NCBI RefSeq assembly: GCF_014843005.1
Contig: NZ_JACYXM010000006.1
Span: 442,757 to 506,756, forward strand
Reading direction: 5' to 3'
DNA length: 64,000 nt
Source: Rhodanobacter sp. DHG33
Lineage (GTDB): Bacteria; Pseudomonadota; Gammaproteobacteria; Xanthomonadales; Rhodanobacteraceae
Shown piece by piece: positions 28,683 to 38,626 of the stretch. The notes below the pieces were generated by a model that was not told where the DNA came from, made no database searches, and worked only from the letters and a program-made list of their open reading frames with translations. Positions within the stretch are counted from its first letter, which is position 1. Each line of letters opens with the position of its first letter. The translations under genes were made by a program, and so were the position numbers.

Positions 28683-31600
28683 TCAGTGTCCGTGGCCGGG
28701 ATTGGAGTCGAACGACTGCATGCCCGTGCCAGGACGTCCCTTGCCGGTGTCATCCAGCTTGTCGCCCAGCAGGCGCCGTACCGTCACGTAGAACACCGGG
28801 ATCAGCAACAAACCGAGGAAGGTGGCGAACAGCATGCCGCCGATCACGCCGGTGCCGATCGCGTGCCGCGAGTTGGCGCCGGCACCGGTGGAGACGGCCA
28901 GCGGGAACACGCCGAGGATGAAGGCCATCGAGGTCATCAGGATGGGGCGCAGGCGCAGTCGGGCGGCGGTGAGCACTGCTTCGAACAGCGACTTGCCGGC
29001 TGCCTGTTCCTCCACCGCGAACTCGACGATCAGGATGGCGTTCTTCGCCGCCAGGCCGATCACCGTGACCATGCCGATCTTGAAGTAAAGATCGTTCGGC
29101 ATGCCGCGCGCCCACATCGCCACCGCCATGCCCAGCAGGCCCAGCGGCACCACCAGGAGCACGGCGACCGGGATCGACCAGCTTTCGTACAGCGCGGCCA
29201 AGCAGAGGAACACGATCACGATGGACAGCACCAGCAGCAAGGTGGCCGCGTTGCCGGCAAGGATTTCCTGATAGGACTGGCCGGTCCAGTCCGAACCGAA
29301 GCCGTGCGGCAGATCGTGGTCCACGATGTTCTGCAGGGTGCTCATCGCCTGGCCGGTGGCGTAGCCCGGTGCGGCGTCGCCGACGATTTCCACCGCGGCG
29401 TAGCCGTTATAGCGAGGCAGCGCCAATGGGCCGGAGTTCCACGCCGTCTTCACCACGCTGGACAGTGGGATCATGCTGTACGGGCCGTTCGGCGAGCTGG
29501 TCGTGCTCGTCGTGGTGCTGCTACTGGTCAGCGTGCTCGGCGTGTAGATGTGCTGCAGGGCATCGATGTCCATGCGGTACGGCGCGTCGGCCTGCACATA
29601 GACGCGCTTGACGCGGCCGCCGTAGGTGAAGTTGTTGATGTACACCGGGGCCAGCATCAGCGAGATGCTGTTGTAGACGTCGCTCACCGACAGGCCCAGT
29701 GCCTGTGCCTGCACGCGATCCACGGTGAGCTGCAGCTGCGGTGCGTCGGGCAGCGAGTTCGGCCGCACGCCGAACAGCTCGGGGCTGCTCTTGGCCTTGC
29801 CGAGCAGGGTGAACATCGCCTGGTTCAACTCGCCGCGAGACTGGCCGGAGCGCGCCTGCAGGTACATGTCGATGCCGCCGAACTGGCTGAGGCCGCGGAT
29901 GGTCGGCAGGTTGACCACGAACACCTGTGCATCGGTGATGCCGTGCAGCACGCCGTTGGCCTGCTGGATGAACTGGTCCGCGGTCATCGGACGCTTGCTC
30001 CAGTCGGCCAGCTTGATGAAGGCCATGCCGGCGCTTTCGGCGCGCCCGACGAAGCTGAAGCCGCGCACCTGGAAGATGCCGACATAGTCGTCCTTCAACG
30101 GGCTCTGCGCGAGCTTGTCGCGGATTTCCTTCATCACCTTTTCGGTGCGCTCAAGCGTGGCGCCGGAGGGCAGGTTGATGATCGCCAGCGCGAAACCCTG
30201 GTCTTCGTTGGGCACGAAGCTGGTGGGCAGCTTGGCGAAGGCGAAGAAGGCGAGGGCGGAGATCAGCACGAACACGATCATCCAGCGCGGTGCGTGCCGC
30301 ACTGCGCCGCCGATGTGGCCCTGGTAGGTGTGGGTGACCCAGTTGAACACGTCGTTGAACTTGCGGAAGACGACGTTCTTCGGCTGCCCGTGGGTGGGCT
30401 TGAGCATGGTTGCGCACAGCGCCGGCGTGAACGACATCGCCAGGAACGCCGAGAAGCCCATCGACACGGCGATGGTCAGGGCGAACTGCTTGTAGATCAC
30501 GCCGGTGGCGCCCGGCTGCAGCGCGGACGGGATGAACACCGCTGCCAGCACCACGGTGATGGCGATGATCGCGCCGGTGATCTGGCCCATCGCCTTGCGG
30601 GTCGCCTCCTTCGGATCGAGGTGCTCCTCCTCCATGATGCGTTCGACGTTCTCGATCACCACGATGGCGTCGTCCACCACGATGCCGATGGCCAGTACCA
30701 TGCCGAACAGGGTCAGCTGGTTGAGCGAGAAACCCAGCGCCAGCAGGCCGATGAAGGTACCCAGCAGCGCCACCGGAATCACCAGGGTGGGGATGATGGT
30801 GGCGCGGACGTTCTGCAGGAAGATCAGCATCACCAGGAAGACGAGGATGATCGCCTCCACCAGCGTCTGCACCACGTCATGGATCGAGGCGGTGATGAAC
30901 GGGGTGGTGTCGTAGGGCACTTCCCAGGTCACGCCCTGCGGGAAGTCCTTCGACAGTTCGGCCATCTTGGCCTTCACCGCGTCGGCCACGTCCAGCGCAT
31001 TGGCGCCGGGCAGCAGGAACACGCCCAGGCCGCCGGCCGGCTTGCCATTCCAGGTGGCGCCGAAGCCGTAGGTCTGCGGGCCGAAGCTGATCTTCGAAAT
31101 GTCGCCCAGCGTGACCACGGTGCCGTCGGGGTTGGCGCGCAGGATGATGTTGCGGAACTGCTTGAGCGAGGAGAACAGGCTGTCCGAGGCCACCGTGGCG
31201 GTGAAGGTCTGTCCGTTGCCTGCCGGGTCGGCGCCCAGCGAGCCGGCGGCGGCCTGGATGTTCTGCGTGCTGATCGCGTTCTGCACCTGGCTGGCGGAGA
31301 TGCCGTAGCCCTGCATCTTGTCCGGATTCAGCCACACGCGCACGCCGTATTCCGAGCCGAGCTGGAAGGTGCTGCCCACGCCCGAGATGCGGCCGACCTG
31401 CGGCGCGATGTCCGAGGCCATGATGTCGTTGAGGCGGGCGTTGTCGATCTCCGGGTTGGTGGAGGTCACGCTGACGAACATCAGGATGTCCGGGCTGGCC
31501 TTGGCTACCACCACGCCCTGCTGGACCACGGCGGCGGGCAATTGCGGCTGCGCCAGCGACACCTTGTTCTGCACCTGCACCTGGGCGATGTCCGGGTCGG

Positions 31601-31892
31601 TGCCGGTGGCGAAGCTGAGGGTGATCGTCGCGGTGCCGTTGGAGTTGGACACCGAGCTGAAATACAGCAGGTTGTCGATGCCGGTGAGCTGCTGCTCGAT
31701 CACCTGGGTGACGGTGGATTCCATCGTGGCGGCATTGGCGCCAGGGAAGGTCGCGGTCACCGTCACCTGCGGCGGCGCGATGTCCGGGTAGGAAGCGATG
31801 CCCATGCGCATCACCGAGATGGTGCCGAGCAGGGAGATCAGGATGGCGACCACCCACGCGAAGATCGGGCGGTCGATGAAGAAACTTGGCAT
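28683..31892 (-). CDS. RND efflux pump, HAE1 family (AcrB/MexB-like)
   Basis: 1069 aa, full length for a proton-driven tripartite multidrug pump. MPSFFIDRPIFAWVVAILI is the classic AcrB opening. TM4 carries the proton-relay aspartates (GIVVDDAIVVIENVER), and NAILIVEFAVE and a late GMLFATFLGLLLIPVFYV follow. The periplasmic loops have the usual size. It lies 10 bases downstream of a matching membrane fusion protein. No outer-membrane channel gene follows; it must borrow one from elsewhere. Confidence 0.95.
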   Translation of the reverse strand: MPSFFIDRPIFAWVVAILISLLGTISVMRMGIASYPDIAPPQVTVTATFPGANAATMESTVTQVIEQQLTGIDNLLYFSSVSNSNGTATITLSFATGTDPDIAQVQVQNKVSLAQPQLPAAVVQQGVVVAKASPDILMFVSVTSTNPEIDNARLNDIMASDIAPQVGRISGVGSTFQLGSEYGVRVWLNPDKMQGYGISASQVQNAISTQNIQAAAGSLGADPAGNGQTFTATVASDSLFSSLKQFRNIILRANPDGTVVTLGDISKISFGPQTYGFGATWNGKPAGGLGVFLLPGANALDVADAVKAKMAELSKDFPQGVTWEVPYDTTPFITASIHDVVQTLVEAIILVFLVMLIFLQNVRATIIPTLVIPVALLGTFIGLLALGFSLNQLTLFGMVLAIGIVVDDAIVVIENVERIMEEEHLDPKEATRKAMGQITGAIIAITVVLAAVFIPSALQPGATGVIYKQFALTIAVSMGFSAFLAMSFTPALCATMLKPTHGQPKNVVFRKFNDVFNWVTHTYQGHIGGAVRHAPRWMIVFVLISALAFFAFAKLPTSFVPNEDQGFALAIINLPSGATLERTEKVMKEIRDKLAQSPLKDDYVGIFQVRGFSFVGRAESAGMAFIKLADWSKRPMTADQFIQQANGVLHGITDAQVFVVNLPTIRGLSQFGGIDMYLQARSGQSRGELNQAMFTLLGKAKSSPELFGVRPNSLPDAPQLQLTVDRVQAQALGLSVSDVYNSISLMLAPVYINNFTYGGRVKRVYVQADAPYRMDIDALQHIYTPSTLTSSSTTTSTTSSPNGPYSMIPLSSVVKTAWNSGPLALPRYNGYAAVEIVGDAAPGYATGQAMSTLQNIVDHDLPHGFGSDWTGQSYQEILAGNAATLLLVLSIVIVFLCLAALYESWSIPVAVLLVVPLGLLGMAVAMWARGMPNDLYFKIGMVTVIGLAAKNAILIVEFAVEEQAAGKSLFEAVLTAARLRLRPILMTSMAFILGVFPLAVSTGAGANSRHAIGTGVIGGMLFATFLGLLLIPVFYVTVRRLLGDKLDDTGKGRPGTGMQSFDSNPGHGH

Positions 31893-31902
31893 GGGGAGTT
31901 CC

Positions 31903-33117
31903 TTACGACTTGGCGGCGGTGGGCTGCGGCTGGTGGCCGGCTTGCGGCGCGCTGTCCGCCTGCCATGGCGTGGGCTGCACCGGCATGCCCGGCTGGATGC
32001 CCATGGGGCTGCCGCCCTGCAGGCCGGAGACGATCACCTGGTCGCCGGCGCTCAGGCCGCTGGTGACGATCCACTGGTTGCCCTGGTTGTTGTCGGCGAC
32101 CACGCTCTTGCGCTGCGCCTTGCCGTCCTTGTCCACCACCAGCAGGTAGGCACCCGCCACATCGCGCTGCAGCGCCTGCTGCGGCACCAGGAACACGCCA
32201 TGCTGCTGGCCCAGGTCGATGCTGAGCGTGACGTAGGTGCCCGGCAGCAGCTGGTGCTGCGGATTGGGCAGCACGCCGCGCAGGTTCACCGCGCCGGTGG
32301 TGGCATTGACCACGGCGGCGGAGAAGTCCAGCGTGCCCGGCTGGTTGTAGCGGCTGCCGTCCGGCAGGCTGACCTGCATGGTGGTCTTGTCCGGCGTCGA
32401 CAGCGCCACTTTGCCCGCGCTCTCGGCGCGCTGCAGGGCGGTCAGTTCGGCCGAGCTCATGGTGAAGTTCACGTACAGCGGGTCGAGCTGCTGCACCGTG
32501 GTGAGCAGGGTGGAGTTGGCGCCCGCATCCGCGGTGCCATTGCCGACGATGGCGCCCTCGGTCACCTGCTGCTCGCCGGAACGGCCGTCGATCGGTGCGG
32601 TGACCTTGGTGTAGCCGAGATTGATCCGTGCGTTCTGCACGCTGGCCTGCGCCTGCTGCACGCCTGCAGAGGCGCTGCGCTCGGCGGCTTCGTCGGAGTC
32701 CAGCTGGGCGCGGGAGACGTAGCCCATCGGGATCAGCGAGCGGTCGCGCTCGGCCACCACGTGCGCGTTGGTGTAGGTCGCCTTGGCCGACGCCAGGTTG
32801 CCCAGCGCCGAATCCAGCGTCGCCTGGTAGGGCGCCGGGTCGATCTGGAACATCAGCTGGCCCTGTTTGACGTCGCTGCCTTCCGTATAGACGCGCTTGA
32901 GCAGCAGGCCCGATACGCGGGCCAGCACATCGGCGCTGCGGAAAGCCGACAGGCGTCCGACCAGGTCTTTGGTCAGCGGTACGCTGCTCGGCTGCACGGT
33001 GACCACGCTTACCTGCGGCGGTGGCATTTGCGGCGGACCTTGCTCCTTCTTGCCGCAGGCGGTCAGGGCCAACAGGCCGAGGCACAGTGCGGGGGCGCGC
33101 AGGGACGGGGATTTCAT
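31903..33117 (-). CDS. RND efflux membrane fusion protein, lipoprotein (AcrA/MexA-like)
   Basis: 404 aa from MKSPSLRAPAL, which gives a lipoprotein signal with lipobox LTAC and Cys21. The frame upstream of this ATG is non-specific. The barrel-sandwich and hairpin regions are recognisable: PLTKDLVGRLSAFRSADVLAR, VSGLLLKRVYTEGSDVKQGQ, YTKVTAPIDGRSGEQQV. VPQQALQRDVAGAYLLVVD is in the C-terminal part. It bridges the inner-membrane pump to an outer-membrane channel. It is first in a two-gene operon. Confidence 0.94.
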   Translation of the reverse strand: MKSPSLRAPALCLGLLALTACGKKEQGPPQMPPPQVSVVTVQPSSVPLTKDLVGRLSAFRSADVLARVSGLLLKRVYTEGSDVKQGQLMFQIDPAPYQATLDSALGNLASAKATYTNAHVVAERDRSLIPMGYVSRAQLDSDEAAERSASAGVQQAQASVQNARINLGYTKVTAPIDGRSGEQQVTEGAIVGNGTADAGANSTLLTTVQQLDPLYVNFTMSSAELTALQRAESAGKVALSTPDKTTMQVSLPDGSRYNQPGTLDFSAAVVNATTGAVNLRGVLPNPQHQLLPGTYVTLSIDLGQQHGVFLVPQQALQRDVAGAYLLVVDKDGKAQRKSVVADNNQGNQWIVTSGLSAGDQVIVSGLQGGSPMGIQPGMPVQPTPWQADSAPQAGHQPQPTAAKS

Positions 33118-33529
33118 GGGGGCTCCGAAGGCGTGCTGGTCGTGATTTGTGGGTGCCGCAATGAGGCGCATCCAACCTGCGTCCGGCGCAAGGCTGCAGG
33201 GCGCCGTCATCATCTGCATTGTCGTGTGTAAGGCCTGGGCGTTTTCCGCACCATGCAAGGCATGCGCGGACTCATGGGGCGCTACTATACCGCACAGTAC
33301 ACAATTTATTGAAGGGCTTGCGCAAGGTTTTTTTATGTGGGCAATCCCGGTGCGCGGCGGCCGGGATGCGCGTTGTCGCGTCTATGACGAACAAGTTACC
33401 TGCAGAGGTGAACGAAGAGCCAGCGATGACGCTTTGCACAAGGTGTCGCGGTGGATTCACCTTGATGCGGAGCGTATCCTTTTCGGGCTTTGTCGTGTCA
33501 CTTTTCGTTTCCACTACATAGTAGAAGCC
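33118..33529. other. 412-base intergenic region between divergent efflux and glutamate dehydrogenase genes
   Basis: No gene is supported here. It should hold both promoters. A candidate minus-strand promoter lies at 33284-33313. The segment 33450-33529 next to the dehydrogenase start is less GC-rich than the flanks. No local regulator gene (such as a TetR) adjoins the pump. Confidence 0.6.
33284..33313 (-). promoter_or_regulatory. Candidate promoter of the RND efflux operon
   Basis: TTCAAT, an 18-base spacer and TATAGT on the minus strand resemble sigma-70 boxes. The 5' leader would be about 165 bases. The assignment is by eye and unsupported by any other signal. Confidence 0.3.
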
Positions 33530-36500
33530 ATGAATGCCATTCGCGCAGACCATGCTGTTCCGTTCCAGTCCGCCGTGTTCGAGGCGTTGAAGCAAACCGG
33601 ATTTCCCGCACAGCGCCTTGATGAGGCGCAATTTTTTATCGATACCTTCTTCGCGCGCAGCACCGAGGGCGACCGCGGCCTGCATACCCCGGCGCAATGG
33701 GCCGCGGTGGTCGGCGGCCTGCTGGACTTCATGCAGCAGCGCGCACCGGATCGCGCGGCGGTGCGCGTGCTGAATCCCGAGGCTGGCCACGGCCAGCTGC
33801 AGATCGTCACCGACGACATGCCGTTCCTGATCGACACCGTCAGCATGGTGGTGTCGGCGCGCTCGCCGATCCATGCCGTGATCCACCCGGTGCTGCCGGT
33901 GCGTCGCGATGCGGGCGGCAAGCTGCAGGGGCTGGGCGGCGAGCACGCCGTGGCCGAGTCGGTGATGCATTTCGAGATCGACCGCGTGGCCGATGCCGCC
34001 GAGCAGGCGCAACTGGTCGCGCAGATCGAATCCGCGCTGGATGACGTGCGCGCCGCCGTGGGCGATTGGGCCGCGATGCGCGACAAGGCGCTCGCCATCG
34101 CCGACGAGCTGCCGCAGCGCAAGCCCGCGCTGGACGCCACCTCGGTGCGCGAGGCGGGCGAGTTCCTGCGCTGGATCGCCGCCGACAATTTCACTTTCTT
34201 CGGTTACCGCGAATACGAAGTGACGGACGCCGACGGCGACCGCGTGCTGCGCGCCATCGACGATTCCGGCCTGGGCATCCTGCGCAAGGGCGAGCAGTCG
34301 CTGGCGCCGCGCTCGCTGAAGACGCTGGCGGCGACCGAGTTGCCGCAGTCCGGCGCGGTGGACGCGATCATCCTCACCAAGACCAACGCGCGCTCGCGCA
34401 TGCACCGCCCCGGCTACATGGACTACATCGGCGTGCTGCGTTTCGGCGACGATGGCCGCGCGGTGGTGGAGCAGCGCTTCCTGGGCCTTTTCACCTCCAG
34501 TGCCGGCATGGCGCGTCCGCAGGACGTGCCGCTGGTGCGGCACAAGGTGGAAGCGGTGCTGGCGCGCTCGGGCCTGAAGCGCGATTCGTATTCGGGCAAG
34601 TCGCTGCGCCACACGCTGGAAACGTTGCCGCGCGAAGAACTCCTGCAGAGCAGCGAGGACGAACTGTTCGCCATCGCCACCGGCATCCTCGAACTGCGGC
34701 AGCGGGCGCATACGCGCCTGTTCATGCGCCGCGACCGCTATGGCCGCTTCTTCGCCTGCCAGGTGTTCGTGCCGCGCGAGCGCTTCAACACCTCGGTGCG
34801 CGAGCGCATCGAAGCGCTGCTGGGCGAAGCCCTGCATGCCGAGCAGATCGATTCCTCGGTGCTGATGGGCGAGGACGCGCTGGCGCGCCTCTACATCGTG
34901 CTGCGCCCGAAGATCGGCGACCAGCCCGAATACGACCTGGCCGCGCTGGAGCAGGGCGTGGCGGCCATCGCGCGAAACTGGCACGACGATGTGCGCGATG
35001 CGCTGGTGAAGCAGCGCGGCGAGCACGAGGGTGTGGTGTTGGCGAATCGCTACGCACGTGCGCTGCCGCCCGGCTACATCGACGACGTGAGCCCGGCGGT
35101 GGCCGCCGAGGACGTGTACCAGCTGTCGCAGCTGCAAGGCGACAACGCGCTGCGCATGTCCTTCTACCACCCGCCCAAGGCGCCGGAGACGCTGCGCTTC
35201 AAGGTCTACCGTTCCGGCGGCGACATCGCGCTGTCCGAAGTGCTGCCGCAGCTGGAGAACCTGGGTCTGCGCGTGCTCACCGAGCACGTCTACGAGATCC
35301 AGGGCGGCGGCGTGCCGCTGTCGATCCAGGATTTCGAAGTGCAGCCGGTGGGCAAGCTCACCTTCAGCGTGGAGCAGGTCGGTTCGCTGTTCGAGCACGC
35401 GTTCGAGCAGATCTGGCGCGGCAACGCCGAGAACGACGGTTTCAACCGCCTCGTGCTGGGCGCCCAGCTGAGCTGGCGCCAGATCGCGATGCTGCGCGGC
35501 TACTGCAAGTACCTGCTGCAGGCCGGTTCGCCGTTCTCGCAGTCGTACATGGAAGACACGCTCAACAACTATCCGGCCATTGCCGGCCTGCTGGTGGAAT
35601 TGTTCCTCGCCAAGTTCGACCCGCGCCGCGAATCGCTGTCGGACGACGAGCGCAAGGTCGCCGCCAAGCTGCTGCACGGCGAGATGTCCGTGCTGATCCC
35701 GGCCAACGTGCAGGCCGCGAATCCCACCCTGGTCGACGGCCTCGCCGCCGCGCTGGCGCAGCCGCGCGCCGAGCAGACCAAGACCATCGAGGCCGCGATC
35801 AACCTGTTGCTGGAGAACGTGGCCAGCCTCGACGAAGACCGCATCCTGCGCAGCTTCGTCGCGGTGATCCACGCCACGTTGCGTACCAGCTTCTTCCAGC
35901 AGTGGAACGGCGCCTACCGCGACTACATCAGCTTCAAGCTCGACTCGCACGCGGTGCCCGAGCTGCCCAAGCCGGTGCCGTACCGCGAGATCTGGGTGTG
36001 CGCGCCGCGCGTGGAAGGCATCCACCTGCGCTTCGGCCCGGTGGCGCGCGGCGGCCTGCGCTGGTCGGACCGCCGCGAGGACTTCCGTACCGAGGTGCTG
36101 GGCCTGGTGAAGGCGCAGATGGTGAAGAACACCGTGATCGTGCCGGTGGGCTCGAAGGGCGGCTTCTTCGTCAAGAAGCCGCCCCAGCCGACGGGCGGCA
36201 GCGGCGACCGCGACGCGCAGCTGGCCGAGGGCATCGCCTGCTACAAGCTGTTCATCAATGGCCTGCTCGACATCACCGACAACCTGGTCGAAGGCAAGGT
36301 GGCGAACCCGCACGACGTGGTGCGCCACGACGCGGACGATCCCTACCTGGTGGTCGCCGCCGACAAGGGCACGGCCACGTTCTCCGACATCGCCAACGCG
36401 ATCTCGATCGAACACGGCTACTGGCTGGGCGACGCCTTCGCCTCCGGCGGTTCGAACGGCTACGACCACAAGGGCATGGGCATCACCGCCAAGGGCGCCT

Positions 36501-38461
36501 GGGAGTCGGTGAAGCGCCACTTCCGCGCACTGGGCCGCGACAGCCAGAGCGAGGACTTCACCTGCGTGGGCATCGGCGACATGTCCGGCGACGTGTTCGG
36601 CAACGGCATGCTGCTGTCCCGCCACATCAAGCTGCTTGCCGCCTTCGACCATCGCCATGTGTTCCTTGACCCGAACCCGGACGTGGAGCGTTCCTTCGTC
36701 GAGCGCGAGCGCATGTTCAAGCTGCCGCGTTCGAGCTGGGACGACTACGACAAGTCGCTGATCTCCGCCGGCGGCGGCGTGTGGCCGCGCACGGCCAAGG
36801 CCATTCCGGTGTCGCCGGAAGTGCGCGCGGCGCTGGGCCTCAAGGCCGACGTCACGCAGATGGCGCCGAACGACCTGCTCAACGCCATCCTCAAGGCGCC
36901 GGTGGACCTGCTGTGGAACGGCGGCATCGGCACCTACGTCAAGGCCAGCAGCGAGACCCATGCCGACGCCCGCGACCGCGCCAACAACGGCCTGCGCGTG
37001 GACGGCAACGAACTGCGCTGCAAGGTGGTGGGCGAGGGCGGCAACCTCGGCATGACCCAGAAGGGGCGCATCGAGGCGGCGCAGAAGGGCGTGCTGCTCA
37101 ACACCGACTTCATCGACAACTCCGCCGGCGTGGACACCTCCGACCACGAGGTGAACATCAAGATCCTGCTCAACGACGCCGTGCAGCGCGGCGAGCTCAC
37201 CGAGGCCGCGCGCAACACCCAGCTCGCGGCGATGACCGACGAAGTGGGCCAGCTGGTGCTGTGGGACAACTATCGCCAGAACCAGGCGATCACCCTGATG
37301 GAGCACCAGTCGGTCAAGCGCATCGGTTCGATGGCGCACTTCATCCGCACGCTGGAAGCCGAAGGTTCGCTGGACCGCCAGGTGGAAAACCTGCCGAGCG
37401 AGGCCGAACTGACCGAGCGCAAGACGCGCGGCCAGGGCATGACGCGTCCGGAACTGTCGGTGCTGCTCTCCTACGACAAGATCCGCCTGTACCAGCAGCT
37501 GCTCGACTCCGACGTGCCGGAAGACCCGTACCTCTCCAAGGAGCTGGTGCGCTACTTCCCCGCGCCGCTGCACGAGAAGTACGCCGCGCACATGCAGCGT
37601 CATCGCCTGAAGCGCGAAATCATCGCCACCGCGGTCACCAACTCCACGATCAACCGCATGGGCGCCACCTTCATGATGCGCATGCAGGAGGACACCGGCA
37701 AAGGCCCGGCGGCGATCGCCAAGGCCTACACCGCGGCGCGCGAGATCCTGGAAGCACGCGAGCTGTGGGCCGAGATCGAGGCGCTGGACAGCAAGGTGGC
37801 CGAGGGCACCCAGGTCGATGCGGTGATGCAGATCTGGTCGCTGCTGCGCCACATGACGCGCTGGCTGCTCAACCGACCCGGCGGCACGCTGGAAATCGCC
37901 GCCAATGTCGAACGCTATCAGGCTGGCGTGAGCGCCTTGCGCAAGGCACTCCCGGCTGCACTGACGCTAACCGGCAAGGGCGACTTCGCGTGCAGCCAGG
38001 AAAAGTGGGAAGGCCTGGGCCTGCCCGCCGAACTGGCCGTGCGCCTGGCGCGCCTGTCCGAACTGCGTGCCGCGCTGGACATGGTCGAAGTGGCGCAGCA
38101 GACCGGCCAGCCCATCGAGAAGGTGGCCGGGGTGTTCTACGAACTGGGCGAGGCGCTGGATCTCGAATGGCTGCGTGGCCAGATCGAGGCGCTGCCGGTG
38201 GAGGGCCACTGGCACGCGCAGGCTCGCGGTTCGCTGCTGGACGAGCTCAACCACCAGCATCGCGCGCTGGCGCAACAGGTGCTGAAGCTGGGCGGTGGCG
38301 GCAAGGACGTCTCGCCGGTGCAGGCCTGGCTGCAGCGCGACGACGCCACCCTGCAGCACACCCGCGGCATGCTGGCCGAGATCCTCACCCAGAACGCCGA
38401 CTACCCGATCGCCTCGGTAGCCGTGCGTCGCCTCGCGCAGCTGGCGCAGGTGCCGGTGTGA
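33530..38461 (+). CDS. gdhB: NAD-specific glutamate dehydrogenase, large (about 180 kDa) type
   Basis: 1643 aa from MNAIRADHAVPFQ, the normal length for the large NAD-GDH family. It deaminates glutamate to 2-oxoglutarate for catabolism. N-terminal ACT-like regions (IVTDDMPFLIDTVSMVVSAR) precede the catalytic core: FGPVARGGLRWSDRREDFRT, VPVGSKGGFFVKK (substrate Lys), VAADKGTATFSDIAN, FASGGSNGYDHKGMGITAKG, the nucleotide region GDMSGDVFGNGML, and VDLLWNGGIGTYVK. The longer frame upstream of the ATG is out of character and was not used. It is monocistronic, ending at a hairpin and then a terminator. Confidence 0.95.
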   Translation: MNAIRADHAVPFQSAVFEALKQTGFPAQRLDEAQFFIDTFFARSTEGDRGLHTPAQWAAVVGGLLDFMQQRAPDRAAVRVLNPEAGHGQLQIVTDDMPFLIDTVSMVVSARSPIHAVIHPVLPVRRDAGGKLQGLGGEHAVAESVMHFEIDRVADAAEQAQLVAQIESALDDVRAAVGDWAAMRDKALAIADELPQRKPALDATSVREAGEFLRWIAADNFTFFGYREYEVTDADGDRVLRAIDDSGLGILRKGEQSLAPRSLKTLAATELPQSGAVDAIILTKTNARSRMHRPGYMDYIGVLRFGDDGRAVVEQRFLGLFTSSAGMARPQDVPLVRHKVEAVLARSGLKRDSYSGKSLRHTLETLPREELLQSSEDELFAIATGILELRQRAHTRLFMRRDRYGRFFACQVFVPRERFNTSVRERIEALLGEALHAEQIDSSVLMGEDALARLYIVLRPKIGDQPEYDLAALEQGVAAIARNWHDDVRDALVKQRGEHEGVVLANRYARALPPGYIDDVSPAVAAEDVYQLSQLQGDNALRMSFYHPPKAPETLRFKVYRSGGDIALSEVLPQLENLGLRVLTEHVYEIQGGGVPLSIQDFEVQPVGKLTFSVEQVGSLFEHAFEQIWRGNAENDGFNRLVLGAQLSWRQIAMLRGYCKYLLQAGSPFSQSYMEDTLNNYPAIAGLLVELFLAKFDPRRESLSDDERKVAAKLLHGEMSVLIPANVQAANPTLVDGLAAALAQPRAEQTKTIEAAINLLLENVASLDEDRILRSFVAVIHATLRTSFFQQWNGAYRDYISFKLDSHAVPELPKPVPYREIWVCAPRVEGIHLRFGPVARGGLRWSDRREDFRTEVLGLVKAQMVKNTVIVPVGSKGGFFVKKPPQPTGGSGDRDAQLAEGIACYKLFINGLLDITDNLVEGKVANPHDVVRHDADDPYLVVAADKGTATFSDIANAISIEHGYWLGDAFASGGSNGYDHKGMGITAKGAWESVKRHFRALGRDSQSEDFTCVGIGDMSGDVFGNGMLLSRHIKLLAAFDHRHVFLDPNPDVERSFVERERMFKLPRSSWDDYDKSLISAGGGVWPRTAKAIPVSPEVRAALGLKADVTQMAPNDLLNAILKAPVDLLWNGGIGTYVKASSETHADARDRANNGLRVDGNELRCKVVGEGGNLGMTQKGRIEAAQKGVLLNTDFIDNSAGVDTSDHEVNIKILLNDAVQRGELTEAARNTQLAAMTDEVGQLVLWDNYRQNQAITLMEHQSVKRIGSMAHFIRTLEAEGSLDRQVENLPSEAELTERKTRGQGMTRPELSVLLSYDKIRLYQQLLDSDVPEDPYLSKELVRYFPAPLHEKYAAHMQRHRLKREIIATAVTNSTINRMGATFMMRMQEDTGKGPAAIAKAYTAAREILEARELWAEIEALDSKVAEGTQVDAVMQIWSLLRHMTRWLLNRPGGTLEIAANVERYQAGVSALRKALPAALTLTGKGDFACSQEKWEGLGLPAELAVRLARLSELRAALDMVEVAQQTGQPIEKVAGVFYELGEALDLEWLRGQIEALPVEGHWHAQARGSLLDELNHQHRALAQQVLKLGGGGKDVSPVQAWLQRDDATLQHTRGMLAEILTQNADYPIASVAVRRLAQLAQVPV

Positions 38462-38466
38462 AGCGC

Positions 38467-38495
38467 CTAACCGCTCCCCACCGGGGAGCGGTTAG
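38467..38495. repeat. 13-bp perfect hairpin (CTAACCGCTCCCC) after glutamate dehydrogenase
   Basis: A perfect 13-bp stem with a 3-nt loop begins 6 bases past the stop codon. No T-run follows, so it looks like a REP-type or mRNA-stabilising hairpin rather than the terminator, which lies 40 bases further on. Confidence 0.6.
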
Positions 38496-38535
38496 GGTGA
38501 AGGACGGTCTCGCGAAAGCGCGCCTGTCATGAGCA

Positions 38536-38566
38536 AAGCCCCGGCCTGTCCGGGGCTTCGCTTTTT
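38536..38566 (+). terminator. Rho-independent terminator after glutamate dehydrogenase
   Basis: AAGCCCCGG pairs with CCGGGGCTT around a 5-nt loop, followed by CGCTTTTTC. It separates glutamate dehydrogenase from the NAD kinase gene. Confidence 0.85.
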
Positions 38567-38626
38567 CATCGTGTCGCCGCGCCCATGCGGTAAGCTCCGG
38601 CACATCCCCATGGAGCTCTCGCACCC

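Noticed and set aside
33272..37852. Open frame of over 1,500 codons antisense to glutamate dehydrogenase
   Set aside because: It mirrors the codon pattern of the real gene in a high-GC genome, has no recognisable domain, and the sense strand has full catalytic motifs.
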